Assembly: GCA_021845725.1 (NCBI GenBank)
Contig: JAJZVL010000001.1
Span: 38,126 to 102,125 of the forward strand
Direction of reading: 5' to 3'
Length of the DNA stretch: 64,000 bases
Origin: Actinomycetes bacterium
Lineage (GTDB): Bacteria; Actinomycetota; Acidimicrobiia; Acidimicrobiales; RAAP-2
Shown here: positions 45,219-54,236 of the stretch, in pieces
Layout of the letters: each line of letters begins with the position of its first letter
Position numbering within the stretch: the first letter of the stretch is position 1
Translations under genes and position numbers: made by a program
Notes under the pieces: generated by a model
Told to the model about the DNA's origin: nothing
Database searches by the model: none
The model's input: the letters and a program-made list of their open reading frames with translations, nothing else

Positions 45219-45632
45219 GTGACGGCATTCGTTGGCAGGTACGAGCACTCGCTCGACTCGAAGGGGAGGGTCATCCTCCCTGCCAAGTTCCGTGCCGACT
45301 TCGAGCGAGGTGGATACCTCGCCGAGCACCACGAGGGCTGCCTCGCGCTATGGACGCCGGGGGAGTTCCAGCGTCAGCTCCAAGCCATGCAGGAAGAGGC
45401 CGCGCAGGGGCAGTCCGCGCGCAATCGAGCCCGGATCTGGGCGGCGAGCTCCCACGAGGTGGAGATCGACCGGCAGGGTCGCATGGCCATCCCGTCGCGC
45501 CTGCGCGAGTTCGCGACCTTGGAGGGCGACGTGCTGGTGCACGGTGCGATCGATCGGATCGAGCTGTGGAACCCGGCCAGGTGGGAGGAGCGCGTCGTTC
45601 CCGACGAGCGCTGGTTCCTCGAAGCGGACTGA
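45219..45632 (+). CDS. mraZ: Transcriptional regulator MraZ
   Basis: A 137-residue protein with two AbrB-like beta modules: FVGRYEHSLDSKGRVILPAK and HEVEIDRQGRMAIPSRLREF, both with the DxKGR/DRQGR DNA-contact pattern. It starts the dcw cluster and regulates it in other bacteria. A set of 10-base repeats upstream fits autoregulation. A 188-base gap separates it from rsmH. Confidence 0.93.
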   Translation: MTAFVGRYEHSLDSKGRVILPAKFRADFERGGYLAEHHEGCLALWTPGEFQRQLQAMQEEAAQGQSARNRARIWAASSHEVEIDRQGRMAIPSRLREFATLEGDVLVHGAIDRIELWNPARWEERVVPDERWFLEAD

Positions 45633-45820
45633 GACGAGGACGCAGGAAGGAGAGCATCGACACGTACCGTCGCCCGGCAGCACGGCGCCACTGGGGCGAC
45701 GAGCGCCGGACCATGTGCAGCCCCTCGACCGACTTGGTGGAAGACTTCTTCTCCGCCCTCTTCTGTCCTGGTCGCCCAGGGGTACGTCCCCGGGGAGGCT
45801 CCCTCGTCGAGGGGCTGCAG

Positions 45821-46792
45821 ATGGCCTGGATCTTTGCTCACGAGCCCGCCATGGTCGACGAGGTGGTCGCGCTCTTCGAGCCCGTGCCCGCCGGTGTGGT
45901 GGTCGACGGCACGGCCGGCGCAGGAGGGCACGCCGCCGCGCTGCTCGACGCACATCGGCATCTCGGTGTCCTTGCCCTCGACCGAGACCCTGACGCGGTC
46001 GCCGCGGCAACCGAACGGCTCGAGCGCTACGGCCGCCGGGCTGTGGTGCGGCGAGCGACGTTCGACCGGATGGCGGACCTCGTCGCCGAGGCGACGAGCG
46101 TGCCGAGCTCGTGGCCGGAGTCCCCTGCGACCTCTCCGACGATCGCAGGTGTCCTCCTCGACCTCGGCGTGAGCTCGCCGCAGCTCGACCGGGCCGAGCG
46201 CGGATTCTCCTATCGTCACTCGGCACCCCTCGACATGCGCATGGACCCGACGGGTGGGCCGAGCGCCGCCGATCTTCTGCAGAACGCGACCGTGGACGAG
46301 CTCGCGGCGCTCTTCGCTGCCAACGGCGAGGGCCGTTTCGCGCGCCGGATCGCCCGCGCCGTCGTCGAGGCGCGCCCGCTCACGACGACCGGCGAGCTCG
46401 CCGACGTCGTCGCGAGGGCGGTTCCCGCCCCTGCGCGACGCCGAGGTCACCCGGCGCGTCGGGTCTTCCAGGCCCTCAGGATCGCGGTGAACGACGAGCT
46501 CGCCCAGCTCGCGTGCACGCTGCCGGTCGCGATCGGGCTGCTCGCCCCTGGCGGCCGCATGGTCGTGATCTCGTACCACTCGGGAGAGGACCGCCTGGTG
46601 AAGGCGGCCTTCGTCGAGGCCGTCACCGGCGGCTGCACCTGTCCTCCCGGGCTGCCCTGCGTGTGCGGTGCGCGGCCCGACCACCAGCTCGTCTTCCGTG
46701 GCGCGCGCAAAGCGTCACCGGGCGAAGTCGAGCGCAACCCTCGTGCAAAGAGCGCGAGGCTGCGCGCGCTCGAGAGAAGGACGGCCGCATGA
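45821..46792 (+). CDS. rsmH: 16S rRNA (cytosine(1402)-N4)-methyltransferase
   Basis: A 323-residue SAM-dependent enzyme. FAHEPAMVDEVVALF starts it, then the SAM loop GVVVDGTAGAGGHAAALL, LDLGVSSPQLDRAERGFSY with RHSAPLDMRMDP, NGEGRFARRIARAVVEAR, RRVFQALRIAVNDEL and ISYHSGEDRLVK. It methylates C1402 of 16S rRNA. The Cys-rich CTCPPGLPCVCG near the end is a small zinc-like patch as in other members. ATG at 45821 has GAGGGG 7 bases before it. The ftsL start overlaps its stop. Confidence 0.94.
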   Translation: MAWIFAHEPAMVDEVVALFEPVPAGVVVDGTAGAGGHAAALLDAHRHLGVLALDRDPDAVAAATERLERYGRRAVVRRATFDRMADLVAEATSVPSSWPESPATSPTIAGVLLDLGVSSPQLDRAERGFSYRHSAPLDMRMDPTGGPSAADLLQNATVDELAALFAANGEGRFARRIARAVVEARPLTTTGELADVVARAVPAPARRRGHPARRVFQALRIAVNDELAQLACTLPVAIGLLAPGGRMVVISYHSGEDRLVKAAFVEAVTGGCTCPPGLPCVCGARPDHQLVFRGARKASPGEVERNPRAKSARLRALERRTAA

Positions 46793-47253
46793 GCACGGCA
46801 GTCCAGGGGACACGGGTGGCAGCTGCTGCGCGCGTGGCGCCGCAGCCGGCGCAGCACGTGCCCGTGCGGCGGCCGTCGCTGGAGGTCGTCGCACCCCGCG
46901 CGCGACGCGCGCGGCATCGGAGCCTCGCGACGGTGCTCGCGGGCCTGGTGGTCAGTCTCAGTCTCCTGCTCGTGGTGATCGGTCACGCCGAGCTGGCGCA
47001 GGGGCAGGTGCGCCTCGCCGGGGTGCAGGCGCAGATCACATCTGCGCGCCTGCTCCACCAGCGCGAGGTGCTCGCGCTCGCGAACCTGGAGAACCCCACG
47101 CGGATCCTGCGTGTCGCCGAAGGCTCGCTCCACATGGTGTCGCCGACCCAGGTGCAACAGCTGACACACGTCCCCCTTGGCGTCGTGCTGCCGCCCCCCC
47201 ACATCGCGTCGGCAAGCCTCTCGCCAGCATCGCCGGCCTCTTCGGGCGGGTGA
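46789..47253 (+). CDS. ftsL: FtsL-like cell division protein
   Basis: A 154-residue bitopic protein: a basic cytoplasmic N-terminus, one transmembrane helix (TVLAGLVVSLSLLLVVIGHA) and an external heptad-like region (GVQAQITSARLLHQREVLAL) followed by NPTRILRVAEGSLHMVSPTQ, the usual FtsL end. Sequence identity to known FtsL is low, but size, topology and position between rsmH and ftsI are diagnostic. ATGA overlap with rsmH. Confidence 0.85.
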   Translation: MSTAVQGTRVAAAARVAPQPAQHVPVRRPSLEVVAPRARRARHRSLATVLAGLVVSLSLLLVVIGHAELAQGQVRLAGVQAQITSARLLHQREVLALANLENPTRILRVAEGSLHMVSPTQVQQLTHVPLGVVLPPPHIASASLSPASPASSGG

Positions 47254-49256
47254 CCCCCACCCCGACGGCGACGCGGCCGGCATTGCGCCGCCCCGCGACG
47301 TCGGCATCCAGGGGATCGGGCGGGACCTCTCCTCGGCCGGCGTCCCGGACCCGCCCGGTGCGTGCCCCCCGCCCGGTGCGTGCCCCCCGCCCGGGCAAAG
47401 CGAGAGCCCGGCGGACCGCAGCGCAACGGCGCGAGCTGCTCGTGCGCCGTGTGCGCGTGGTGCGGATCGCACTCGTGGTGGCGCTGTTGGTGATCGCCGC
47501 GCGGCTCGTGGATGTCCAGGTGCTCCACGCCGGGCAGTACCAGGCGGAAGCGGCGCAGGAGCTGGCGCAGCCGGTGACCATCCGGGCGCTCCGGGGCACC
47601 ATCACCGATCGCAACGGCGTGGTGCTGGAGACGTCGATCCCCACCGACATGATCGTCGCCGACGACCTCCAGATCCGCCACCCGGTGGCAGAGGCCCGGG
47701 AACTGGCTCCGTTGCTCCACCTGGGCGCGGTGAAGCTCGCGGGTCTTCTCTCGGAGAAGTCCGGCTACGTGCCGCTCGTCCCGAACCTCTCGGTGACCGA
47801 GGCGAAGAAGGTCTTGTCGCTGGCGTTCCCCGGGATCACGGCGATCGGTACCTCGGTGGACGTCGCTCCTGCCGGCAATCTTGCAGCCCCGGTCGTGGGC
47901 GGCGTGAACGCCGCAGGGCAGGGAGATGCGGGCCTCGAGGCGGAGTACAACCGGATCCTTGCTGGGCAGGCGGGACAGGAGACCCTTCTCGAGTCCCCGC
48001 TGGGGATCCAGCTCCCCGGGACCCCGGTTGCCAAGAAGACGCCTGCGGTCGCGGGGACGGGGCTCCAGCTCACGTTGGACGCGCCGTTGCAGTACACGGC
48101 CGAACAGGACCTGGCCCGGGAGATCATCGCCTCCCACGCGTCGGGGGGTCAGGTGATCGTCGAGGACACGGCGACCGGGCAGGTGCTCGCCATGGTCAGC
48201 CTCGTCGCGAACCCTGGGGCCGGAGGGAACGGGGCGGGCGGAGGCTCCTCGGCCGCGCCTGGCGCACCAACTGCATCGAGCTCGGTGGCCCCGGTCTCGA
48301 TCGGTCCGAACGGGCCGGTCCAGGAGGCGCCGACGAACACTGCGGTCACCCAGCTCTACGAGCCGGGGTCCGTGTTCAAGATCGTCCCGTTCTCCGCGGC
48401 GCTCGCCGCAGGGGTCATCACCCCCCAGACGACGTTCATCGTCCCCGATCAAAGGACGATCGATGGCTACCTGTTCCACGACGCGACACCACACCCCACC
48501 ATGCCGATGACCGCGACGCAGATCCTCGCTCAGTCGTCGAACATCGGAACCTCCTTCATCACCCAGAAGCTCGGTGAGACACGGCTCCTCGCGCAGGTGA
48601 GAGCGCTGGGCTTCGGCCGTCCAACCGGCCTGCATTTCCCAGGGGACTCGCCGGGGCTGCTCGTGACCCCGGCGCAGTGGGCCCCGACCGACTGGGTGTC
48701 GCTCCCGATCGGCCAGGTCGACGCGGTGAGCCCGATGCAGGTGCTCGACGCGTACAACGCGCTGGCCAACGGGGGGGTCTTTGTCGCACCGAAGCTCGTA
48801 CGCGCCACGGTGGGTGCCGGCGGAGCCGTCCGCCCGACGCCTCCTTCCCCCACCCACCGGGTCATCCCTGAGGCTGTCGCCAGAGAGCTCGTGCCGATGT
48901 TCGAGCAGGTCGTCGACAGCGGCACCGGCGTCGCGGCCGCAGTGCCCGGGTACCTCGTCGCAGGCAAGACGGGCACCGCCCAGATCCCCGCCGACAACGG
49001 CACCGCCGGGTACCTCACAGCGTACGATGCGACGTTCGTCGGGTTCGCGCCGGCCAACCATCCGGTGCTCAGCTCCATCGTCGTGCTGAACCGGCCGACC
49101 CCCATCTACGGCGGCGCCGTGGCGGCCCCGGTGTTCTCCAAGATCATGGCGTACGCGTTGCACCGCTACGACGTCCCGGCGACGCCGGGGCTCGGTGGCA
49201 AGCCGCAGGCCACAGCACCCTCGACACTGACAGCGCTGGTCCGGCAGGCGACGTGA
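47250..49256 (+). CDS. ftsI: Septal peptidoglycan transpeptidase (class B PBP)
   Basis: A 668-residue class B penicillin-binding protein. A basic Pro/Arg-rich cytoplasmic part precedes one transmembrane helix (VRIALVVALLVIAARLVDVQ). The dimerisation domain has ITDRNGVVLETSIPTDMIVA. The transpeptidase holds Ser374 in EPGSVFK, the SSN motif at 429-431, and KTGTA at 573. A low-complexity Gly/Ala/Ser insert lies just before the active serine (about 330-360). GTG start overlaps the ftsL stop. It crosslinks septal peptidoglycan. Confidence 0.93.
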   Translation: MTPTPTATRPALRRPATSASRGSGGTSPRPASRTRPVRAPRPVRAPRPGKARARRTAAQRRELLVRRVRVVRIALVVALLVIAARLVDVQVLHAGQYQAEAAQELAQPVTIRALRGTITDRNGVVLETSIPTDMIVADDLQIRHPVAEARELAPLLHLGAVKLAGLLSEKSGYVPLVPNLSVTEAKKVLSLAFPGITAIGTSVDVAPAGNLAAPVVGGVNAAGQGDAGLEAEYNRILAGQAGQETLLESPLGIQLPGTPVAKKTPAVAGTGLQLTLDAPLQYTAEQDLAREIIASHASGGQVIVEDTATGQVLAMVSLVANPGAGGNGAGGGSSAAPGAPTASSSVAPVSIGPNGPVQEAPTNTAVTQLYEPGSVFKIVPFSAALAAGVITPQTTFIVPDQRTIDGYLFHDATPHPTMPMTATQILAQSSNIGTSFITQKLGETRLLAQVRALGFGRPTGLHFPGDSPGLLVTPAQWAPTDWVSLPIGQVDAVSPMQVLDAYNALANGGVFVAPKLVRATVGAGGAVRPTPPSPTHRVIPEAVARELVPMFEQVVDSGTGVAAAVPGYLVAGKTGTAQIPADNGTAGYLTAYDATFVGFAPANHPVLSSIVVLNRPTPIYGGAVAAPVFSKIMAYALHRYDVPATPGLGGKPQATAPSTLTALVRQAT

Positions 49257-49290
49257 GGCGGCTACCATCCGCGGGGGCCTCGGCTCACGG

Positions 49291-50784
49291 ATGGTCCGTG
49301 CCCATGCTCCCCGGCAGCCTTCCGTGCTCATGACCCTTCTGCTCGACGACATCGACGTGCTCGGAACGTCGGGCGAACCCGAACGCACCGACGTGACCGG
49401 GGTCGAGCACGACAGCCGGTGTGTCGTGCCCGGGACCCTCTTCTGCTGTCTCGCCGGAGGGCAGACCGACGGCCACGACCATGTTCCCGAGGCCGTGGAG
49501 AGAGGCGCCGTAGGGATCGTCGCGGAGCGCGACGTGGGACGGCTCCCTCGTGACGTCGTCGAGGTCCGGGTCGCGCCGGGCACCGGGCGCGCGGCGATGG
49601 CCCGCATCGCGGCTGCCTTCTACGGCCACCCCGCTGCGTCGCTCCTGGTGGCGGGTGTGACGGGCACGAACGGCAAGACCACCGTCGCCCACCTTCTCGG
49701 CGCGGTGCTCGAGCACGCAGGGCACCCGACGACGGTCATCGGGACGCTCACCGGCACGATGACGACGCCGGAGTCCACCGATCTGCAACGCACGTTCGCA
49801 GCCGTGCGGGACGCTCACGCCGGGACCGCCCGTCCCGCTGTGGCGATGGAGGTATCGAGCCATGCGCTCGTGCAGTCCCGGGTCGACGCGGTGCGCTTCG
49901 ACGTAGCAATCTTCACGAACTTGAGCCACGACCACCTCGACTTCCACGGATCGATGGAGGCGTACTTCGAGGCGAAGGCCACGCTCTTCGAACCCGAGCG
50001 GACGAGGGCGGCCGTCGTCGACGCGGACGCGCCGTGGGGTCGGCGCATGCTCGAGCGTGCGCGCGTGCCGACCGTGGCAGTGCACAGGACAGGCGTCCGC
50101 GATGTGCGCCTGGGCGTCGGGCGCTCGCAGTTCACGTGGCGCGACGAGGAGGTGGCCGTACCCCTCACCGGTCTCGTGAACGTCGCGAACGCGCAGCTCG
50201 CGGCGGAGGCGGCCGTCGTCCTCGGCATCCCGCCGCGCGTCGTCGCCGAAGGTCTCTCTTCCGCTCGGCCGGTTCCCGGGCGCATGGAGGTGGTCGACAC
50301 GGCCGGCCTCGGCTTCTCGGTGTTCGTCGACTACGCGCACACCCCCGCTGCGCTCGAGACGGTCCTTGCCGAGGCTCGGCGCGTCGCGGCCACGGCGAGA
50401 GGTCGTACCATCGTGGTCTTCGGCTGCGGAGGGGATCGTGACGCCATGAAGCGCCCCGCCATGGGCGACGCGGCCGCGCGGGGAGCCGACGTAGTGGTCG
50501 TGACCTCCGACAACCCGCGTCACGAGGAGCCCGGCGAGATCATCGACGAGGTGCTGCGCGGCGTCGGCCCCTCCGCCGAGCTGATCGTCGAGCCGGATCG
50601 GCGGCGCGCCGTCGAGCGTGCGATCCGCAAGGCGCGGCCGGGCGATGTGGTCGTGGTGGCGGGCAAGGGGCATGAGACCGTGCAGGTGGTGGGGGACCGC
50701 CGTCTCCCCTTCGACGACCGTGCCGTGGCGGCCGAGGTGCTCGGGTCCCTCAGGTCCGGTGGCGCCTCGGACGGGGGTGAGTGA
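49291..50784 (+). CDS. murE: UDP-MurNAc-L-Ala-D-Glu:meso-diaminopimelate ligase
   Basis: A 497-residue Mur ligase. The ATP loop is AGVTGTNGKTTVAHLLGAVL, the Mg/carbamate region includes MEVSSHALVQSRVD and FTNLSHDHLDFHG, and DNPRHEEP identifies meso-DAP as the added amino acid. ATG at 49291 is the longest frame; ATG at 49330 would give a start closer to other MurE proteins. It ends overlapping mraY; murF, usually next, is absent. Confidence 0.93.
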   Translation: MVRAHAPRQPSVLMTLLLDDIDVLGTSGEPERTDVTGVEHDSRCVVPGTLFCCLAGGQTDGHDHVPEAVERGAVGIVAERDVGRLPRDVVEVRVAPGTGRAAMARIAAAFYGHPAASLLVAGVTGTNGKTTVAHLLGAVLEHAGHPTTVIGTLTGTMTTPESTDLQRTFAAVRDAHAGTARPAVAMEVSSHALVQSRVDAVRFDVAIFTNLSHDHLDFHGSMEAYFEAKATLFEPERTRAAVVDADAPWGRRMLERARVPTVAVHRTGVRDVRLGVGRSQFTWRDEEVAVPLTGLVNVANAQLAAEAAVVLGIPPRVVAEGLSSARPVPGRMEVVDTAGLGFSVFVDYAHTPAALETVLAEARRVAATARGRTIVVFGCGGDRDAMKRPAMGDAAARGADVVVVTSDNPRHEEPGEIIDEVLRGVGPSAELIVEPDRRRAVERAIRKARPGDVVVVAGKGHETVQVVGDRRLPFDDRAVAAEVLGSLRSGGASDGGE

Positions 50785-51824
50785 GGATGCTGTCGATCAT
50801 GTCGGCGGGCGCCGCCGCGTTCTGGCTCTGCATCCTCGGCACGCCCGTGCTCATGCGCTGGCTCCGGCGCAAGCGCATCGGCCAGCAGATCCGCGAGGAC
50901 GGACCCGCCACCCATACGGCCAAAGCCGGGACGCCGACGATGGGCGGGCTCGCGATCGTCGGCGCAGTGGTCGGCGGGTACCTCGTCGGGCACATCGGCG
51001 AGGCGGTGAGGTTCTCCGCGGAGGGAGTGCTCGTCGTGATCACCGTCGTGCTGTTCGGAGCCATCGGCGCGCTCGACGACTGGATCAAGGTGCGCAACCA
51101 CCGGAGCCTCGGGTTGAACAAACGGGCGAAGTTCGGCGCGCAGGTCGCGGTCGCCGTGCTCTTCGCCGAGCTGGCCGTCCACTGGGCGCACACCGCGACG
51201 ACGCTCTCGTTCACGCGCATGGCCTCGCCTGGGACCGAGCTCGGCGAGGCCGGCTGGGTCGCGTTCGCCGTCTTCGTCCTCGTGGGCGCGTCCAACGCGG
51301 TGAACCTGACCGACGGTCTCGACGGCCTTGCCGCCGGGTCGTCGACCATGAGCTTCTCGGTGCTGGCAATCCTCGGGTACTGGATCTTCAGGCACGAAGC
51401 GATCTTCCACGTGCTGCCGGCGTACGCGATCGACCTCGCGCTCACCTCGGTCGCGCTCGGCGGCGCGTGCCTGGGCTTCCTGTGGTGGAACGCCGCACCG
51501 GCCAAGATCATCATGGGGGACACCGGCTCGCTCGCGATCGGTTCGGGACTCGGAGCACTCTGCCTGCTGTTGAACCTCGACTTGCTCCTGCCGATCCTCG
51601 GTGGGCTCTTCGTCATCGAGACGCTTTCGGTGATCGGGCAGGTGCTGAGCTTCCGGGTGTTCCACAGACGGATCCTGCGGATGGCGCCGATCCACCACCA
51701 CTTCGAGCTGAGCGGCTGGCCGGAGACGACGGTCATCGTGCGGCTGTGGATCTGCGCCGGGCTCTTCGCCGCGCTCGCTCTGGGCATCTTCTACGGCGTC
51801 TACCTCACGGTGGCGAAGTTCTGA
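50781..51824 (+). CDS. mraY: Phospho-N-acetylmuramoyl-pentapeptide transferase
   Basis: A 347-residue enzyme with ten transmembrane helices. It has KAGTPTMGGLAIVGAVVGGY, GALDDWIKVRNHRSLGLNKR (the DDxxK motif), NAVNLTDGLDGLAAGSSTMS, IIMGDTGSLAIGSGLGALCL and APIHHHFELSGWPE. It makes lipid I. The GTG start overlaps the murE stop; ATG at 50787 is an alternative. An 82-base gap follows where murD usually stands. Confidence 0.95.
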   Translation: MRMLSIMSAGAAAFWLCILGTPVLMRWLRRKRIGQQIREDGPATHTAKAGTPTMGGLAIVGAVVGGYLVGHIGEAVRFSAEGVLVVITVVLFGAIGALDDWIKVRNHRSLGLNKRAKFGAQVAVAVLFAELAVHWAHTATTLSFTRMASPGTELGEAGWVAFAVFVLVGASNAVNLTDGLDGLAAGSSTMSFSVLAILGYWIFRHEAIFHVLPAYAIDLALTSVALGGACLGFLWWNAAPAKIIMGDTGSLAIGSGLGALCLLLNLDLLLPILGGLFVIETLSVIGQVLSFRVFHRRILRMAPIHHHFELSGWPETTVIVRLWICAGLFAALALGIFYGVYLTVAKF

Positions 51825-51906
51825 TGCAGGACATCCCCCACCGAGGCGGCCCGATCGGCGACGATGGTGTGTCGGCATCCGTGGACGAGAGAAGAAGGAC
51901 ATCCCC

Positions 51907-53094
51907 ATGACGGCGACCAAGTCGGTGGCGCGCCAGGCACGAGCGGTGGTCCTGCTGCGCGAGATGCCCACCTCCACGATCCTCGTGACGCTCGTTGCGG
52001 TGCTGTGCGTCCTGGGGACGATCATGGTGGGCTCCGCGTCGGAGGTCGTGTCGATCGAGACGTACGGGTCGGCGTGGGCGATCCTCATCCGCCAGTGCAT
52101 GTGGCTCGCGCTCGGGACGCTGGTCATGGTCGTGACGAGCCGCATCGACTACCGCCACCTGCGCAGGTTCGCGCGCCTGGGCGTGCTGGCCGCATTCGGC
52201 GGGCTGCTGCTCGTGCTGGTCCCACACCTCGCGGTCCAGGCGACAGGGGCGAGCCGCTGGATCGGGTTCGGCTCGTTCGACGTCCAGCCATCGGAGGTCA
52301 TGAAGCTCGCGCTCGCCGTCTTCGGCGCCGACCTCGTCGTGCGCCGCGAGGAGGCCGGGGGAGGGGAGCGGACCGTGATCGGGCCGGTCCTCCTGCTCAT
52401 CGCGGCGGCCTGCGTCCTCGTGCTGGCCGAGCCGGACATGGGCACGACCGTGGTGCTCGGCTGCATCGGCCTGTCGCTGCTGTTCGCGTCGGGCGTCTCG
52501 TTCCGGCCGGTGCTCAAGGCAGGCGGCGCCGTGATCGTGATCGCCGTGCTCGCGAGCCTGGTCGACCCCTACCGGCGCCAGCGGCTCCTGTCGTTCCTGA
52601 ACCCCGGCGCCCACGCGTCGGGCTCGGGCTACCAGGTCGTGCAGTCACTCATCGGGCTGGGTTCGGGCCACATCTTCGGTGTCGGGCTTGGCAACGGGAC
52701 CGAGAAGTGGGGCTTCCTCCCGAACCCGCACTCCGACTTCATTTTCTCGGTGATCGGACAGGAGCTCGGCCTGGTCGGGACCGGCGTCGTCCTCGTGCTC
52801 CTGGGGGGGCTGTGCTGGTTCGGGCTGCGCGCGGCGAGCCGGGCGCCCGACCGGTTCGGCGGGCTCCTCGGCGTGACGATCGTCGTATGGCTCGCGGTCG
52901 AGACGATCATCAATGCGGGAGCCGTCATCGGGCTCCTCCCCGTGACCGGGATCCCGCTCCCGTTCATCTCCTACGGCGGGTCGTCGCTCGTGGTGACGAT
53001 GGCGGGTGCGGGAGTCCTCGTGAGCATCGCCCGCAGGGAGCAGACCTCAGAGGGCGGTGTGCTCCCCAGGCTCGTGGAGCTGAGGTCGCGATGA
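51907..53094 (+). CDS. ftsW: Septal peptidoglycan polymerase (SEDS protein)
   Basis: A 395-residue SEDS protein with about ten helices. The typical segments GASRWIGFGSFDVQPSEVMK, LAEPDMGTTVVLGCIGLSLL, NPHSDFIFSVIGQELGLVG and LPFISYGGSSLVVTMAGAGV are present. It polymerises lipid II together with the FtsI-type PBP. Preceded by AGAAGGA; the murG start overlaps its stop. Confidence 0.94.
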   Translation: MTATKSVARQARAVVLLREMPTSTILVTLVAVLCVLGTIMVGSASEVVSIETYGSAWAILIRQCMWLALGTLVMVVTSRIDYRHLRRFARLGVLAAFGGLLLVLVPHLAVQATGASRWIGFGSFDVQPSEVMKLALAVFGADLVVRREEAGGGERTVIGPVLLLIAAACVLVLAEPDMGTTVVLGCIGLSLLFASGVSFRPVLKAGGAVIVIAVLASLVDPYRRQRLLSFLNPGAHASGSGYQVVQSLIGLGSGHIFGVGLGNGTEKWGFLPNPHSDFIFSVIGQELGLVGTGVVLVLLGGLCWFGLRAASRAPDRFGGLLGVTIVVWLAVETIINAGAVIGLLPVTGIPLPFISYGGSSLVVTMAGAGVLVSIARREQTSEGGVLPRLVELRSR

Positions 53095-54236
53095 CGGCCA
53101 AGCCCTTCGCCGTGATCGCAGGTGGGGGGACCGGCGGTCATGTGTTCGAGGCGCTGGCGATCGCCCGCGCGCTGCGCGCGCTCGGCCACGATCCCGAGAC
53201 GATCGAGCTCGTGGGATCACGCCGCGGCCAGGAGGCGACGCTGCTCGCCGGGCAGGGCTTTCCTTTCGCGCTCCTGCCGGGTCGCGGCATCGTGCGGCGG
53301 CTCGACGCGGCCTCCCTGCGCGCCAACCTCGGCGCCGTTCTCGCATTGGCCTGGGCCACCGCCAGGGAGATGCTCCATCTCGCGCGGCGTCGTCCGCGCG
53401 TCGTGGTCTCCGTCGGCGGGTACGCGAGCTTCCCGGCGGACGTCGCCGCGGTCGTGCTCGGGGTGCCGCTCGTCCTCGTGACCATCGACGCGGTGCCCGG
53501 TGCGGTCCATCGCCTCTTGGAGCGCCGCGCGGCGGCGCACGCGGTGGCCTTCCCCGAGACCCACGTTCCGCGGGCAGTCGTGACCGGCGTCGCCGTGCGC
53601 CAGGAGATCGTGGAGGTCGATCGTGGCGAGCCGGCGGTGCGGCGTGCCCGCAAGGAGCTCGAGCTGCCCCCTGACCGCAAGGTCGTCGGGATCGTGGGCG
53701 GATCCCTCGGCGCCCGGCGTCTGAACGTGGCGGCCCTCGATCTGGCGGAGCGCTGGCGCGGGCGCGACGACCTCGCGCTCTACCACGTGACGGGCTGGCG
53801 CGACGCAGACTTCGTGCGCCGCGAGGCGTCGGAGCGGGCCTCGATCGCCGGAGACCGAGGGCTCTCTTACCACTTGGTGCCGTTCGAGGATCGCATGGCC
53901 AGGCTGTACGAGGCGGTCGACGTGATGGTGTGCCGTGCCGGCGCAAGCACGGTCGCGGAGCTCGCGGTCGCCGGTGTGCCCTCCGTTCTCGTACCGCTCC
54001 CCGGAGCTCCCGGGGACCACCAGCATGCGAACGCCCGGGCCCTCGCCGGTGCCGGCGCTGCCGTGCTGGTGCCCGACGCGACCCTGGGGACGGGGGCGGA
54101 CCGGCTCGCATCGCTTCTCGAGGAGCTGCTCTCCGATCCCGCGCGGCTCCAGGCGATGGGGGAGGCCGCCCGCGCGTTCGGCCGGCCCGACGCGGCGGAG
54201 CGGATCGGCCAGCTGGTGGTGACCCATGCCCATTGA
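53091..54236 (+). CDS. murG: UDP-GlcNAc:lipid I N-acetylglucosaminyltransferase
   Basis: A 381-residue GT-B enzyme. It begins FAVIAGGGTGGHVFEALAIA, with VVSVGGYASFPADVAAVVLG, the second-domain GGSLGARRLN, and CRAGASTVAELAVAGVPSVL plus the DHQHANARAL donor site. Unusually, VLVTIDAVPGAVHRLLERRA replaces the usual HEQNAVPGLANR. It converts lipid I to lipid II at the inner membrane face. Its end overlaps murC by 11 bases. Confidence 0.93.
   Translation: MTAKPFAVIAGGGTGGHVFEALAIARALRALGHDPETIELVGSRRGQEATLLAGQGFPFALLPGRGIVRRLDAASLRANLGAVLALAWATAREMLHLARRRPRVVVSVGGYASFPADVAAVVLGVPLVLVTIDAVPGAVHRLLERRAAAHAVAFPETHVPRAVVTGVAVRQEIVEVDRGEPAVRRARKELELPPDRKVVGIVGGSLGARRLNVAALDLAERWRGRDDLALYHVTGWRDADFVRREASERASIAGDRGLSYHLVPFEDRMARLYEAVDVMVCRAGASTVAELAVAGVPSVLVPLPGAPGDHQHANARALAGAGAAVLVPDATLGTGADRLASLLEELLSDPARLQAMGEAARAFGRPDAAERIGQLVVTHAH

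Noticed and set aside
46983..49607. 874-codon minus-strand frame opposite ftsL and ftsI
   Set aside because: Antisense shadow of two clear division genes.
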